Shown here piece after piece: positions 1 to 7,848 of a DNA stretch of 24,799 nucleotides. The position numbers and the translations under genes were made by a program. Each line of letters opens with the position of its first letter. Within the stretch, counting starts at the first letter, position 1. The notes under the pieces were generated by a model, which saw only the letters and a program-made list of their open reading frames with translations, did no database searches and had not been told where the DNA came from. The DNA is from a virus, in the IMG/VR virus record IMGVR_UViG_3300028286_000709, positions 1-24,799 of that record. One strand, 5' to 3'.

Positions 1-27
1 CATGGACTACCCCTCTTGTCTCTTATC

Positions 28-56
28 ACTGTACCACGTTTGGACAATAGTGTCAA
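28..56 (-). promoter_or_regulatory. Sigma-70-like promoter, leftward (TTGACA-N17-TACAGT)
   Basis: On the minus strand TTGACA (51-56) is followed by a 17-nt spacer and TACAGT (28-33). The -35 is a perfect consensus and the spacing is optimal. The -10 has the same hexamer as the promoter at 24386-24414. Transcription would leave the window on the left. The match is visible directly; activity is inferred. Confidence 0.6.
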
Positions 57-93
57 GTAGTTTCGGGAGCGCTGGGGGGCCCCGATACTAGTT

Positions 94-161
94 AGTCCGG
101 TACAGCGTAGTCCGGTACGACATAGCCCCGTTACAGCGTAGTCCGGTACGACATAGTTCGG
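94..161. repeat. Tandem repeat, 15-16 nt unit
   Basis: Four consecutive units are visible: AGTCCGGTACAGCGT, AGTCCGGTACGACAT, AGCCCCGTTACAGCGT and AGTCCGGTACGACAT, followed by a partial AGTTCGG. Units alternate, giving a higher-order repeat of about 31 nt present twice. The units carry CGGTAC cores and lead straight into the GTAC-rich tract. There are no unique spacers, so this is not a CRISPR. It could be a protein-binding array or a recombination/terminus element. Confidence 0.8.
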
Positions 162-163
162 CT

Positions 164-280
164 AGTACTACTTTGTACAGTACTCCTTTGTACTGTACTA
201 CTATGTACAGTACTACGTAGTAGTATACTACTCGGTACGGTACTACTATGTACTATAGTACAGCTGTACATATGTACTAT
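164..280. repeat. GTAC-rich degenerate repeat tract
   Basis: About 13 GTAC tetramers occur in roughly 115 bases, mostly as overlapping variants of GTACTAC and TGTACAG. Most are self-complementary, so the tract can fold in many ways on either strand. The 14-mer GTACTACTTTGTAC at 165-178 recurs exactly at 23977-23990, in front of the small terminase gene. A role as a regulator or packaging-protein binding array is inference. Confidence 0.7.
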
Positions 281-337
281 ATACTATATGTTACGGTGGC
301 ACATATTTGAAGCGGAAGAGAAACAATCCATGAGTTG

Positions 338-365
338 ATTATATCGCCCTTCCGAATTCTGTCAA
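338..365 (-). promoter_or_regulatory. Near-consensus sigma-70 promoter, leftward (TTGACA-N16-TATAAT)
   Basis: The minus strand carries TTGACA (360-365), a 16-nt spacer and TATAAT (338-343). Both hexamers match the consensus exactly. It sits 13 nt beyond the stop of the 1678-residue tail gene and points away from it, so it would drive genes to the left of the window. With the second promoter at 28-56 it brackets the repeat tract, which would be in its transcribed leader. Confidence 0.72.
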
Positions 366-377
366 CATAAATCGGGA

Positions 378-3300
378 TTACTCTTTAGTAACAGCAGCTT
401 GCTTGATACCTTTCGAGTTTAGTCCTGCTACCACAAATGACATCCCCGCCACTTCCATATCTTCATTCAATCCATTATTGATAATCTTTACTGTGATATA
501 GATGCACCGTCTATTGTATATACTATGCCGGATTGCCGTCACATCTTGTCCAGCCAAGGAACTAAACCCGTTATCGGGGGGAATGTTGACTACGGTAAAC
601 GGGGTAGTGGTATCGTATTGTCTCATTAAATCGGGAGCCGTTTCTACCGTAGTATTATCGCTGACACCGCCACTTCGGTAATTCACTATCACATGACTTA
701 CTATCTTTCGGATGCCAGCCTGACCGAAGTCATTAGCCCGGCCTTGAAAAACCATCTCTATCGCGTCTGAACCGTCCCGATAGTCTTGAGGTAGCCCCTG
801 ATTGTTTACGCGCAAAATAGACCCATTTACGCTCGCGTAGAAGGCATCGTCGAAAAGGTTAGTCCACCCGGTAGCGGGATGGTTGGTATACCTGGCCCAT
901 CCGCCGAGCTCAGTATTTGTTTCATTTGTATGGTTGTAAACATATACTTCACCATTCTCGGCGTAAGAGGATGTACTATTTTCTATCATCGGTACCGATA
1001 GCTTGTACTGCCTTCCCACATTGTAGTGATGTCCTTGCATAATATCGAGGTAAGAGGTATCCACTTCTTTCTGCCATTTCCTCTCCATATACTTACCCAA
1101 ATATTCCACCCGTTGCGTTCTCCGTAAGACGTATATGCCGGAATCGTTAGCGAAGGCTATCCCGTCTCGAGTCGAAGCTATACTGTATGGGGCAGTACAC
1201 CCGATGCCTTGCGTCTCTAATCTTTCTACAGGATTTCTACCTTCCCTCTTATAGTCCAAGTTGACCAAGTATATACTATTCTGTTTGAAGACGACGATGA
1301 CGCCCCCTTGCAAGGCGGCACCGAAAGCGGATTCCCCGAAGAAGGGAATGATGCCAGTAATCTCTTGCCCGTCAGACGAGTTGATATCAATAGTAGAAAC
1401 GGAATCATTGTCATCTGTTACAAAGGGGGAATCAAATATCTCTGGGTAGTTGTTGTAACTTACCAATAGCCGACTTGGGTAGGCGGTAATAGCAGCGTTA
1501 ATCGGAGTAGACGCCGTTACTTTACTACCATTAACGTATGTGTTACTTGTTAATCCGCCCGATATCGTGACGCTGGGTAAGGTATCTTCTACCCGAGGTT
1601 GCTTCACTATCAAGTTACCCAAAGTATCCGATTCAGAACGGGCTACTAGCCAGGGAATGAAAGCAGATTGATTGTGAACGGAAAGGTCTACCATCCTCAT
1701 AGTGGAGTTTATCGCCATCCCAATCCGTCTCAATATCGTAGTAGAGGGGGCTAGTGTTAATAATGAATTACCATTGAACATTCCCATATTTTGGTCAGTT
1801 GCAATATTGACTGGGACATCGTAAGCCGCTGTTGAGAATAGTACTTGCATGGGGTGAGATGCTATGATAGGTACCACAACAGAAGTTGCTGTATTTATTC
1901 CTATAGTATAAGCACCTGAGGAACCACTAACAGAAGCTACTTGCCACCAGCCGGAGCATGTCAAGGGGTGAGAAAAGGAGTTTGTAAAGTAAAGATACAC
2001 CCAATCTCCGACAACGGGCGTCCTCGCACTAAAGTTGCAAGTAAAGGTAAATCCGGTGGGACTTCCTGCCGTAATCGTCCCTACAGTAGCACTACCACTA
2101 GAACGTAGCTCGTACGTTACCCTATCGACCATATTAGTATCGGTAGCGGTATCGCTGCTATCTTTTCTGAAGAGGAACTTTTGTCCGTTGAAGTCGGTAT
2201 TAATTAAAGAAGTTGCAGTAAGATAAGAAACGGAAAGGGTTGGCCAATCCTTAATATTCGCCAGCACTAACCTATTCCCCGCTGACGTCACATACTTGGC
2301 TCGCATCGGCTCATCCCACCCAGCAGGAGTTACCGATGGGGAAAGTACCCCTGCTATGGCATCACTGGTATCGTCAGTCAAGGTATCATTGTTGTAGGAA
2401 TCAACAAAATCGATATAGCCATCTAACCCGACATACGGCATCGTCTTTGTTGATACCTTGTAAAAAGTGGGAACAGATATTTCTGATGAGGCCCACTTGG
2501 TACGGTATATCTCTAACTCGATGTTCTTATTATTGTAATCGTAATTGTCCCACGCTGGTAATCCAACTAGTCTTATATGAACTTTTTGTTGATTGGGTGC
2601 GGTATCGGTTGGCGATATCCTGTTGTAGAAATCTCCTGCCCCGGTAACGGCAGACGATATTGTTACCCCATTCTCATCTCTGATATTGAGGCGGAAGTAA
2701 TATCTCGCCTGATATACCTTTGACATGGTGACGGTAGCACCAGAACCGAGAGTGGTAAAGGGTAGCGGTTCCTTGAAGGAGAAAAGATAATGATTGCCGG
2801 TATCTTCCAATTCACGAGACGCTATAGTAACGTAATAACGTGCTACCGGACTTAAGGTACCATCTGTTATTAGTACTGTATCCCCATCACTAAAAAATGC
2901 CGCTTGCGTTTTATCAATCTTTATCCTGCTACCTAAAAGGTCTATTACGGCCCCACCACCACCATCGTTAGCCACCGCCGGAGCTAGGGCAATACCGGCT
3001 GTTGTAGCTTCTACTGTGGAAAAGAGTCCGGGCTGCCAAGGTATGATACCAGCTCGATATATCGAGTTACCATCATATTTGTATACTTCATCCCTGCCGT
3101 TAGTAAGGTACATATTGTTTTGTACCATGGCGGAGCGTAAGAAGGATTGATTATCATATCCATCATTAGTAAAATAAAATGGTATCTTGTCATTGATGAG
3201 ATTGTCACCGTTATCCTTTAACGGCATCTCTCTAGGTATCCACCTCTTGAATATAGTGAAGGGAATACTATTGGCGGCATCATCATAAAAGGACAAGGGA

Positions 3301-5414
3301 CTGTCTACAGTAACCTTATTGTTGACAGTATCGATACTTACTATTTGTACTGGATAAGGAACTGCTGGAGTGAGGAGGATGTCACCTTTGACCACATACT
3401 CCGTAGAGGGGGAATTAGCAGCAGTTCGTAAAGGGATAACGTCAGACGTCCTCTGTCCCGTGATGAGGAGGCCAGAAGATAGTTCTCGATAACTATATAC
3501 GTTTTGAACCACTGAAGTAAGGGCAGAAGTTGACTTTATTACAAGTTCCGTTTCATTGCCCCACGAAGAGGAAAGGAGTAAATCGCCTTCAACAAACTCA
3601 TTAGTAGAGGTAAAGGTCAAGTGGTCAGTGAAGATGCCACCTAGTCCCCTGGTACCGTCATCGTCATAATCGGAGGTAGTGATAGCAGAATTGATGACAT
3701 CGATGTATTGGTTATCGCCCACTAAAGTACTAACATTGACTACCTTAAAGGTGCCATTGTGTTTACTGTGCGACATGTTTTTGACAGTGAGGTAGTCCTC
3801 TAGTCCGGAAGTAGTTGAAATGATGTCAGCTAAAGTGGAGCCACCAGTGATAGCCAGTCCCGGCATCGAGAGGTAATATCTTACCGTTTGCCCTGATTGA
3901 TGCTGAATTTTTGTTATTGTGGCCCAGTTGGTACCGCCGGAGGAGAATGATGCATATCCCCTTGTCCTCGCTACTGGAGTACTATTATCGCAAAAGGCGG
4001 GACCGATATCAGTTAGGGAAGATAGCCTTCCTTGTAACCGGGCGTAATATGTTGGTATTGATGGCTGTAATAGGGACGGCATCTCTCCCCTACCCAATGC
4101 GGCAAAGAAGTTGCCTCCCAATCCGGCTACCAAATGTGTAGTACTTGGTGACCGATAAGAGTCGATATGATTGACCCACCCCCGCCTATTTACTTGCTTC
4201 CCACTACCATAAATATCGGCATGGTCTAATCCCCATAACGTTAGCTGGGGAGAGGTATCGGTACCGGTAGTCAAATTGGGGGAACCACTTTCCGTAACGG
4301 ATATTTCATTCGTCCTAATATTACCGTAAGTATAATAGAAGGCACCAGATAAGGCACCACTATTATTAGTATAACTAATTGATAGTAGTTTAGTGTCGTC
4401 ATCAAAGGAAATGACATCCGGCTGAACTAAGGAAAGGATATTGCCACTTCTAGTATAGAGGGCGGGGAAAAGGAAAGGACTTTGGATATCTGGTATCGTG
4501 ATAGTGTTGGTACCGACATTGAGGGAAACGTTTACCGCTTGCGTGGAACCCACGATGGAAAGGATTATCTTGTACTCATTGTAAACGGCAGTATTGATGT
4601 TGTTTAATTGTACCTCTACTCCGCCGTTGCTGGTATCTATTTCAAATAAATCGGGAGTAGTTTGTACCCAATTCCCTCCCGTGGGGCGAACGTATACTTG
4701 CGGTGTAATGAGGTAATTGCTCAAATTGTGGGTGGCAGCAGGAATGGTAAAAGTATTGTTACCACTACTCAAGGAACCGGGTTGAACGTAAACGGAACCG
4801 GCTACCGGACTCTGGTCCAAGTAATAGAGGAAGACATTTTTAGCCGAATTGGTACCGTTGGTATAATCGACAGTAACGTCATACGTGCTATTATTGATTA
4901 CGATGTCGGTAGCCGATATCAGTTCCCCACTCAAATTGGTACCACTTCCCGTACTGAGGGCGAGGCCGACAAACATATTAGTGGTCGAGATATTGTGTTC
5001 AACTTGGAGAGAGGAGATACTTCCCGTAGTATTGGCTAAGAATACCTTTCGTAATGAGGTCTCCCACGAGGGGTAATATCGGAGTCCGCCACTACTAGGA
5101 AAGGGATTAGTAGTAGCGGAAAGATTACTCCTCCCATAGGCGATTAGCGGAGTAGAAGATACCCTACTCAAATCTATGCTACTGTCTAAAGTAAAGTATA
5201 TCTTGTTGGGATTTTCATATCGGAGAGAGGTTACCCTTACCGGAACGTTACCCGCGTAAGAGAAGAAACCCTTCCTCTTCCTGATGCGACCCTCAATAAT
5301 ATCGGCATTCACTAAATCGCGAATGAATCCTTCTCGAATCTGGTTTTCAGCAGAACGGGCATCAATGCCGTAAGGGAATGCTTTTTCGTCAACTACAGTA
5401 TATTGATACGGCAT
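378..5414 (-). CDS. Very large tail nozzle / stabilisation-like protein (1678 aa)
   Basis: This is probably the distal short-tail (nozzle or hub) protein that follows the adaptor. The N-terminus (residues about 9-55) has the pattern of short-tail gp12/gp10-like proteins: a segment on filling in a 'given set' of variables, then RDLVNADI and an RKRKGF motif. Near residues 1370-1460 there is a beta-propeller-like block with FKQNSIYLVNLD, GIGCTAPYSIAS, DGIAFANDSGIYVL and a KWQKEV region. That block resembles the phage stabilisation / tail tubular B superfamily. The intervening sequence is beta-rich and low in charge. At 1678 residues it is two to three times longer than T7 gp12 (794) or P22 gp10 (472), which suggests inserted or appended domains, possibly fibre or adhesin modules. 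It lies 11 nt after the Dps-like gene and ends the operon. Its ribosome site (GGTGAT) is weak. The role is inferred from position and motif style, not from a database match. Confidence 0.66.
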   Translation of the reverse strand: MPYQYTVVDEKAFPYGIDARSAENQIREGFIRDLVNADIIEGRIRKRKGFFSYAGNVPVRVTSLRYENPNKIYFTLDSSIDLSRVSSTPLIAYGRSNLSATTNPFPSSGGLRYYPSWETSLRKVFLANTTGSISSLQVEHNISTTNMFVGLALSTGSGTNLSGELISATDIVINNSTYDVTVDYTNGTNSAKNVFLYYLDQSPVAGSVYVQPGSLSSGNNTFTIPAATHNLSNYLITPQVYVRPTGGNWVQTTPDLFEIDTSNGGVEVQLNNINTAVYNEYKIILSIVGSTQAVNVSLNVGTNTITIPDIQSPFLFPALYTRSGNILSLVQPDVISFDDDTKLLSISYTNNSGALSGAFYYTYGNIRTNEISVTESGSPNLTTGTDTSPQLTLWGLDHADIYGSGKQVNRRGWVNHIDSYRSPSTTHLVAGLGGNFFAALGRGEMPSLLQPSIPTYYARLQGRLSSLTDIGPAFCDNSTPVARTRGYASFSSGGTNWATITKIQHQSGQTVRYYLSMPGLAITGGSTLADIISTTSGLEDYLTVKNMSHSKHNGTFKVVNVSTLVGDNQYIDVINSAITTSDYDDDGTRGLGGIFTDHLTFTSTNEFVEGDLLLSSSWGNETELVIKSTSALTSVVQNVYSYRELSSGLLITGQRTSDVIPLRTAANSPSTEYVVKGDILLTPAVPYPVQIVSIDTVNNKVTVDSPLSFYDDAANSIPFTIFKRWIPREMPLKDNGDNLINDKIPFYFTNDGYDNQSFLRSAMVQNNMYLTNGRDEVYKYDGNSIYRAGIIPWQPGLFSTVEATTAGIALAPAVANDGGGGAVIDLLGSRIKIDKTQAAFFSDGDTVLITDGTLSPVARYYVTIASRELEDTGNHYLFSFKEPLPFTTLGSGATVTMSKVYQARYYFRLNIRDENGVTISSAVTGAGDFYNRISPTDTAPNQQKVHIRLVGLPAWDNYDYNNKNIELEIYRTKWASSEISVPTFYKVSTKTMPYVGLDGYIDFVDSYNNDTLTDDTSDAIAGVLSPSVTPAGWDEPMRAKYVTSAGNRLVLANIKDWPTLSVSYLTATSLINTDFNGQKFLFRKDSSDTATDTNMVDRVTYELRSSGSATVGTITAGSPTGFTFTCNFSARTPVVGDWVYLYFTNSFSHPLTCSGWWQVASVSGSSGAYTIGINTATSVVVPIIASHPMQVLFSTAAYDVPVNIATDQNMGMFNGNSLLTLAPSTTILRRIGMAINSTMRMVDLSVHNQSAFIPWLVARSESDTLGNLIVKQPRVEDTLPSVTISGGLTSNTYVNGSKVTASTPINAAITAYPSRLLVSYNNYPEIFDSPFVTDDNDSVSTIDINSSDGQEITGIIPFFGESAFGAALQGGVIVVFKQNSIYLVNLDYKREGRNPVERLETQGIGCTAPYSIASTRDGIAFANDSGIYVLRRTQRVEYLGKYMERKWQKEVDTSYLDIMQGHHYNVGRQYKLSVPMIENSTSSYAENGEVYVYNHTNETNTELGGWARYTNHPATGWTNLFDDAFYASVNGSILRVNNQGLPQDYRDGSDAIEMVFQGRANDFGQAGIRKIVSHVIVNYRSGGVSDNTTVETAPDLMRQYDTTTPFTVVNIPPDNGFSSLAGQDVTAIRHSIYNRRCIYITVKIINNGLNEDMEVAGMSFVVAGLNSKGIKQAAVTKE

Positions 5415-5425
5415 ATATCACCATG

Positions 5426-5851
5426 TTATGGTTTCAGTCGTTGTTTCATTTTATATTGGCGTATTTCTGATTCGTCAGCCAAAGTACCTATCATTTGCTT
5501 GGTACCTTCCGACATGGGCAAGGTTACCGCTTTCTCGCACATTGAGCAGAGAGTTGACTCGAATCGGAGTAATGCTTGATAAAATGCCCGATTCCCCTCT
5601 CCGCCCTCTTTGGGGAAATCTTCTATCAAGTCGATAGCTTCCTTGCTGATAGCAATGGTGTCAGCCGGCTTATCACAAGTGCCCATGTATCGTTCGATGC
5701 AACCATCAAATGCCGTTTCATAGGTGGGATACAGCTCGCCAAAAAAAGCGTGGTCAGTAAAGAAGGTGCTACCTTTGACATTGTTGTGGGCATGGTGAGC
5801 ATACAGCTGCCCCGCCCTTAGCATGGTAGCAATTTTGAGTAACACGTTCAT
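5426..5851 (-). CDS. Dps-like ferritin-family protein (141 aa)
   Basis: The protein has the signature of the Dps (DNA protection during starvation) branch of the ferritin superfamily. HNNVKG at residues 22-27 corresponds to the HWNVKG motif. The residues H22, H34, D49 and E53 are spaced 12-15-4, exactly as in the Dps inter-subunit ferroxidase site (H51, H63, D78, E82 in E. coli). Dps proteins form 12-mers that oxidise Fe(II) with peroxide and store iron; some also bind DNA. At 141 residues it is slightly shorter than usual because the Lys-rich N-terminal tail of E. coli Dps is missing. Two basic proteins are encoded just upstream. It starts at an ATGA overlap with the preceding gene, so translation is probably coupled, and the tail nozzle gene follows at once. 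Three cysteine-containing positions (C51, C59, C97 region) are unusual. Family assignment is strong; its role in the phage is unknown. Confidence 0.83.
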   Translation of the reverse strand: MNVLLKIATMLRAGQLYAHHAHNNVKGSTFFTDHAFFGELYPTYETAFDGCIERYMGTCDKPADTIAISKEAIDLIEDFPKEGGEGNRAFYQALLRFESTLCSMCEKAVTLPMSEGTKQMIGTLADESEIRQYKMKQRLKP

Positions 5852-5994
5852 TTCTTTTTACCCTTGTCCTTATACGACTTCCCAGCTTTTTGTAAAGAGA
5901 TGGCTACCGCTTGCTTTTGGGGGTAGCCTTCTTCTCGCAATTTGCTGATATTTCTGCTAACCGTTTTATCTGATGAACCTTTTTTTAGTGGCAT
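5848..5994 (-). CDS. Small Lys-rich phage protein (48 aa), MPLKKGSS family-like
   Basis: I place the start at the ATG at 5994 ([10 protein letters not shown]), because GAGG lies 8 nt upstream. A longer reading from a GTG at 6036 would add 14 residues with two cysteines, but it has no comparable ribosome site. The protein has [18 protein letters not shown] followed by [10 protein letters not shown] and a Lys-rich tail. This resembles a small, widespread phage protein type whose members read '[20 protein letters not shown]', whose function is not established. It overlaps the Dps-like gene by ATGA. The basic charge allows nucleic-acid binding, but nothing here proves it. Confidence 0.75.
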   Translation of the reverse strand: MPLKKGSSDKTVSRNISKLREEGYPQKQAVAISLQKAGKSYKDKGKKK

Positions 5995-6029
5995 CTTTTT
6001 TTCCTCACACTTGTTACATTGACAACCGG

Positions 6030-6281
6030 CTACCACTTTTTACAGCTCCAATAACCTGCCGTCATCTTATCCTTTTTTTGGTCACACTTGTGGCGAGCTC
6101 GGAAAGATTTCCTCCGTTCTGGATTGTCTTTCTTGATTTCCATATTGGCATCGCCGAAGCGAATTATCTTCTCTTTGCCGTCCTTGCAAGCTTTGACTCG
6201 AAACTTTTTGCCGCCTTGGACATCGCGAGTTGGCTTGTTGCAAGGCATCCTATCCTTTAAGTCTTTCACGCTGGCCATCAT
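6030..6281 (-). CDS. Small basic Cys-containing phage protein (82-83 aa)
   Basis: The protein is Lys/Arg-rich, with [18 protein letters not shown] in the middle and [11 protein letters not shown] followed by YWSCKKW at the C-terminus. I recognise this as a recurrent small protein type in environmental tailed phages, without a known biochemical role. The four cysteines and conserved aromatic end could bind a metal or stabilise a small fold. The start is either of two tandem ATGs (6281 or 6278). The first overlaps the adaptor stop as ATGA, and the second is better spaced from AGAGG. It is translationally chained to the adaptor upstream. A DNA-binding or virion-associated role is inference from charge and context only. 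Confidence 0.75.
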   Translation of the reverse strand: MMASVKDLKDRMPCNKPTRDVQGGKKFRVKACKDGKEKIIRFGDANMEIKKDNPERRKSFRARHKCDQKKDKMTAGYWSCKKW

Positions 6282-7255
6282 CTACCTCTCGTTACAGTAA
6301 ACCAGGGTCGGATGGGGACACCGAAAGCTTGACTTCGTTTAGCAACGCGAATGGTAGTCTCCCTCCCTGCCCACGTCTTTTGTACTTGTTTTTCAAACTT
6401 ATCCAATATCTGCTCTTCTTCTATGGAATTAAGTCCGAGTTGTCTCGATATCTCTGCTACGGCAAATTGGATGAGGAAGTTACTAGTCGGGGCACCGAGA
6501 TATGGGATACAGGTACCTTCAGCTACACAAATGTAGTCATCATCTGCGGCACCGATACCGGTTAATGATGCCGATACTGGCAATCCGACTACGGTACTCC
6601 TACTCAAAGTAGAGCGGAATGTGATACGGCCGCCATCAATCGATGCAATTTGTAAAGTTCCCCGAACTTCGCCAGTTTGTCCATTAATAATATTGACGTA
6701 ATTATTGAGTTGGTCCGATTCCGTAGTGAGGTCATTGCCTACACTATCAACAACAACGTAGTTACCTGCTACATTAACTCTCGTTATCCTGCCCTGTTGT
6801 AATACTAATGGCTCCGGCTCTTTGATATACCACAGTCTGGCATCGTAAGTACCGCTAGGGGACGGAACAAAGTGTATCTTTCTCCCCACTATAGTATAAT
6901 AGTAAGGGATAGCTGTACTGCCATCCGTCTCATAATTGACCACATCTCGATACAAGATTCTCGTCACTTCGCGGTAAGTGTTACGAGAGGTCTTTATCTC
7001 GATACGGACAATCCTGTCTTCATACACATTACCAGGGATATCGTAGTCTTGGTCGGAACCGTTCAAGTCTAGTACGGTGTAAGCTAGGAAGGGGTCCGGA
7101 TAATGTCTCGAATAGATGTCGACGGCATATTCTAAAGCACGATTGAGGGCGGGTAAGATGTCACGATTGGTATCTACCGAGTCACGATTCATCTCATCCA
7201 GACGAGAACGGACGGCTGTTACCAATTCATCGGTAGTATATAACATCCTACTCAT
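6278..7255 (-). CDS. Putative head-tail adaptor / tail tubular A-like protein (325 aa)
   Basis: The N-terminal half is helical and acidic (LYTTDELVTAVRSRLDEMN, then PALNRALEYAVDIYSRHYPD). A beta-rich segment with DYDIP and a 'P..Y.I.GRKIHFVPSPSG' pattern comes next, and the C-terminal part has LIQFAVAEISRQLGL followed by a helix. This order is typical of connector proteins that sit below the portal in short-tailed phages (gp11/gp4-type adaptors). A short insertion around residues 155-235 (VVVDSVGNDLTT to GVSASLTG) looks like an extra beta domain. It lies between the acidic protein and the small basic genes, in the same operon as the large nozzle protein, which supports a head-to-tail joining job. 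The ribosome site is CAGGGG. I could not distinguish a dodecameric adaptor from other connector types. Confidence 0.65.
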   Translation of the reverse strand: MSRMLYTTDELVTAVRSRLDEMNRDSVDTNRDILPALNRALEYAVDIYSRHYPDPFLAYTVLDLNGSDQDYDIPGNVYEDRIVRIEIKTSRNTYREVTRILYRDVVNYETDGSTAIPYYYTIVGRKIHFVPSPSGTYDARLWYIKEPEPLVLQQGRITRVNVAGNYVVVDSVGNDLTTESDQLNNYVNIINGQTGEVRGTLQIASIDGGRITFRSTLSRSTVVGLPVSASLTGIGAADDDYICVAEGTCIPYLGAPTSNFLIQFAVAEISRQLGLNSIEEEQILDKFEKQVQKTWAGRETTIRVAKRSQAFGVPIRPWFTVTRGR

Positions 7256-7295
7256 AGTTGCCCCTGTATATAAGCAGTAGCGGGTTTATCTGTGG

Positions 7296-7559
7296 TTAGA
7301 CGTAAGCGTCTTCGGCAGCTTCTTCCCCTTCCTCTTCTTCTAACTGACTCATGAGGCCGCGTTTCTTGACTTCGGCTAAGAGCTCTTCGTCGGAGAGGGA
7401 GGCTAGTTCGCTCTCCTCTTCTCCCTCCATCTCGTCCATCTCTTCTCCGGCCATCTCGTCAGCCATCTCTTCGTCAGCCATTTCATCGGCCATCTCGTCA
7501 CCAACCATCTCGTCAAGAGCGATTTGTTTCGGCTTCGGCATCTTCATTTTCTTTAACAT
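7296..7559 (-). CDS. Acidic Met/Asp/Glu repeat protein (87 aa)
   Basis: I choose the ATG at 7559 (MLKKMKMPKPK) because AGAGGT lies about 6 nt upstream and the frame above it overlaps the holin gene. The protein begins with a short basic stretch. It then has a low-complexity run of DEMA, DEEM and AGEEM units (about residues 17-49), then LSDEELLAEVKKRGL and a Glu-rich tail. The DNA underneath is a degenerate repeat of GCC-ATC-TCG-TC-type codons. The LSDEELLAEVKKRG helix recurs in small phage proteins near the head-tail genes. The function is unknown. The charge suggests a chaperone-like, DNA-mimic or scaffold-assisting role, but this is speculative. Confidence 0.65.
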   Translation of the reverse strand: MLKKMKMPKPKQIALDEMVGDEMADEMADEEMADEMAGEEMDEMEGEEESELASLSDEELLAEVKKRGLMSQLEEEEGEEAAEDAYV

Positions 7560-7561
7560 TA

Positions 7562-7786
7562 TTACCTCTTTATGACGTAATTCCATAATGCTGTTAATAA
7601 GAATCCCGCAACGGATATCCCTAAAGTAGTTACTATCTTTACATGACCGCGGAGCCATTGGATAGCTTCCTCCGCTTTACTGAGACGTTCCAAGTGGTTA
7701 GTCAGCTTTTCGTCATGAACATCAAGCTTGTCCTCTAATCGGTCAAACCTGCCATCAAAATGATTCTTTAGCTGTTCGAAGTCCAC
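7562..7786 (-). CDS. XhlA-like holin (74 aa)
   Basis: Residues 1-48 form an amphipathic coiled-coil (FEQLKNHFDGRFDRLEDKLD and onwards). A single hydrophobic segment (about 50-70, VTTLGISVAGFLLTALW) and a short basic tail (YVIKR) follow. This N-terminal coiled-coil plus one C-terminal membrane span is the architecture of XhlA / haemolysin-type phage holins, which disrupt the inner membrane at lysis. The start is a GTG with GGAG about 10 nt upstream, which is a suboptimal distance. A sigma-70-like promoter (7820-7848) lies just upstream, so it heads its own transcript. The partner endolysin is not adjacent; the only candidate enzyme here is the M15 peptidase about 8 kb upstream. Confidence 0.7.
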   Translation of the reverse strand: MDFEQLKNHFDGRFDRLEDKLDVHDEKLTNHLERLSKAEEAIQWLRGHVKIVTTLGISVAGFLLTALWNYVIKR

Positions 7787-7819
7787 TTGGTCCGTCTCCA
7801 GTCAAAGGGGGATGTACTC

Positions 7820-7848
7820 ATCGTATCAGAAAAGATAAAAGGTGTCAA
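7820..7848 (-). promoter_or_regulatory. Sigma-70-like promoter for holin-tail unit (TTGACA-N17-TACGAT)
   Basis: On the minus strand TTGACA (7843-7848) overlaps the TGA stop of the lipoprotein gene. A 17-nt spacer leads to TACGAT (7820-7825). The start site would lie about 25-30 nt before the holin GTG. It would drive the holin, acidic protein, adaptor, small genes, Dps and nozzle genes as one operon. Confidence 0.65.

Larger units (their letters stand above)
1..377. other. Non-coding left-end region with leftward promoters and repeats
   Basis: No credible coding frame is present in these 377 bases. From left to right they contain a minus-strand sigma-70-like promoter (28-56), a GC-rich stretch with GGGGCCCC, a tandem repeat with a 15-16 nt period (94-161), a GTAC-rich tract (164-280) and a second minus-strand promoter (338-365). 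The region lies just downstream of the last tail gene. It therefore probably separates the virion module from another leftward transcription unit beyond the window. I see no convincing terminator with a T-run for the tail gene. Confidence 0.7.

Noticed and set aside
94-161. CRISPR array
   Set aside because: The 15-16 nt units are contiguous with no unique spacers, and there are no cas genes.
4662-5039. Plus-strand 125-codon frame opposite the tail nozzle gene
   Set aside because: Same reasoning: antisense shadow of a long continuous coding frame.
7560-7658. N-terminal extension of the acidic protein up to 7658
   Set aside because: It would lie inside the holin gene, while the ATG at 7559 has a good AGAGGT site.
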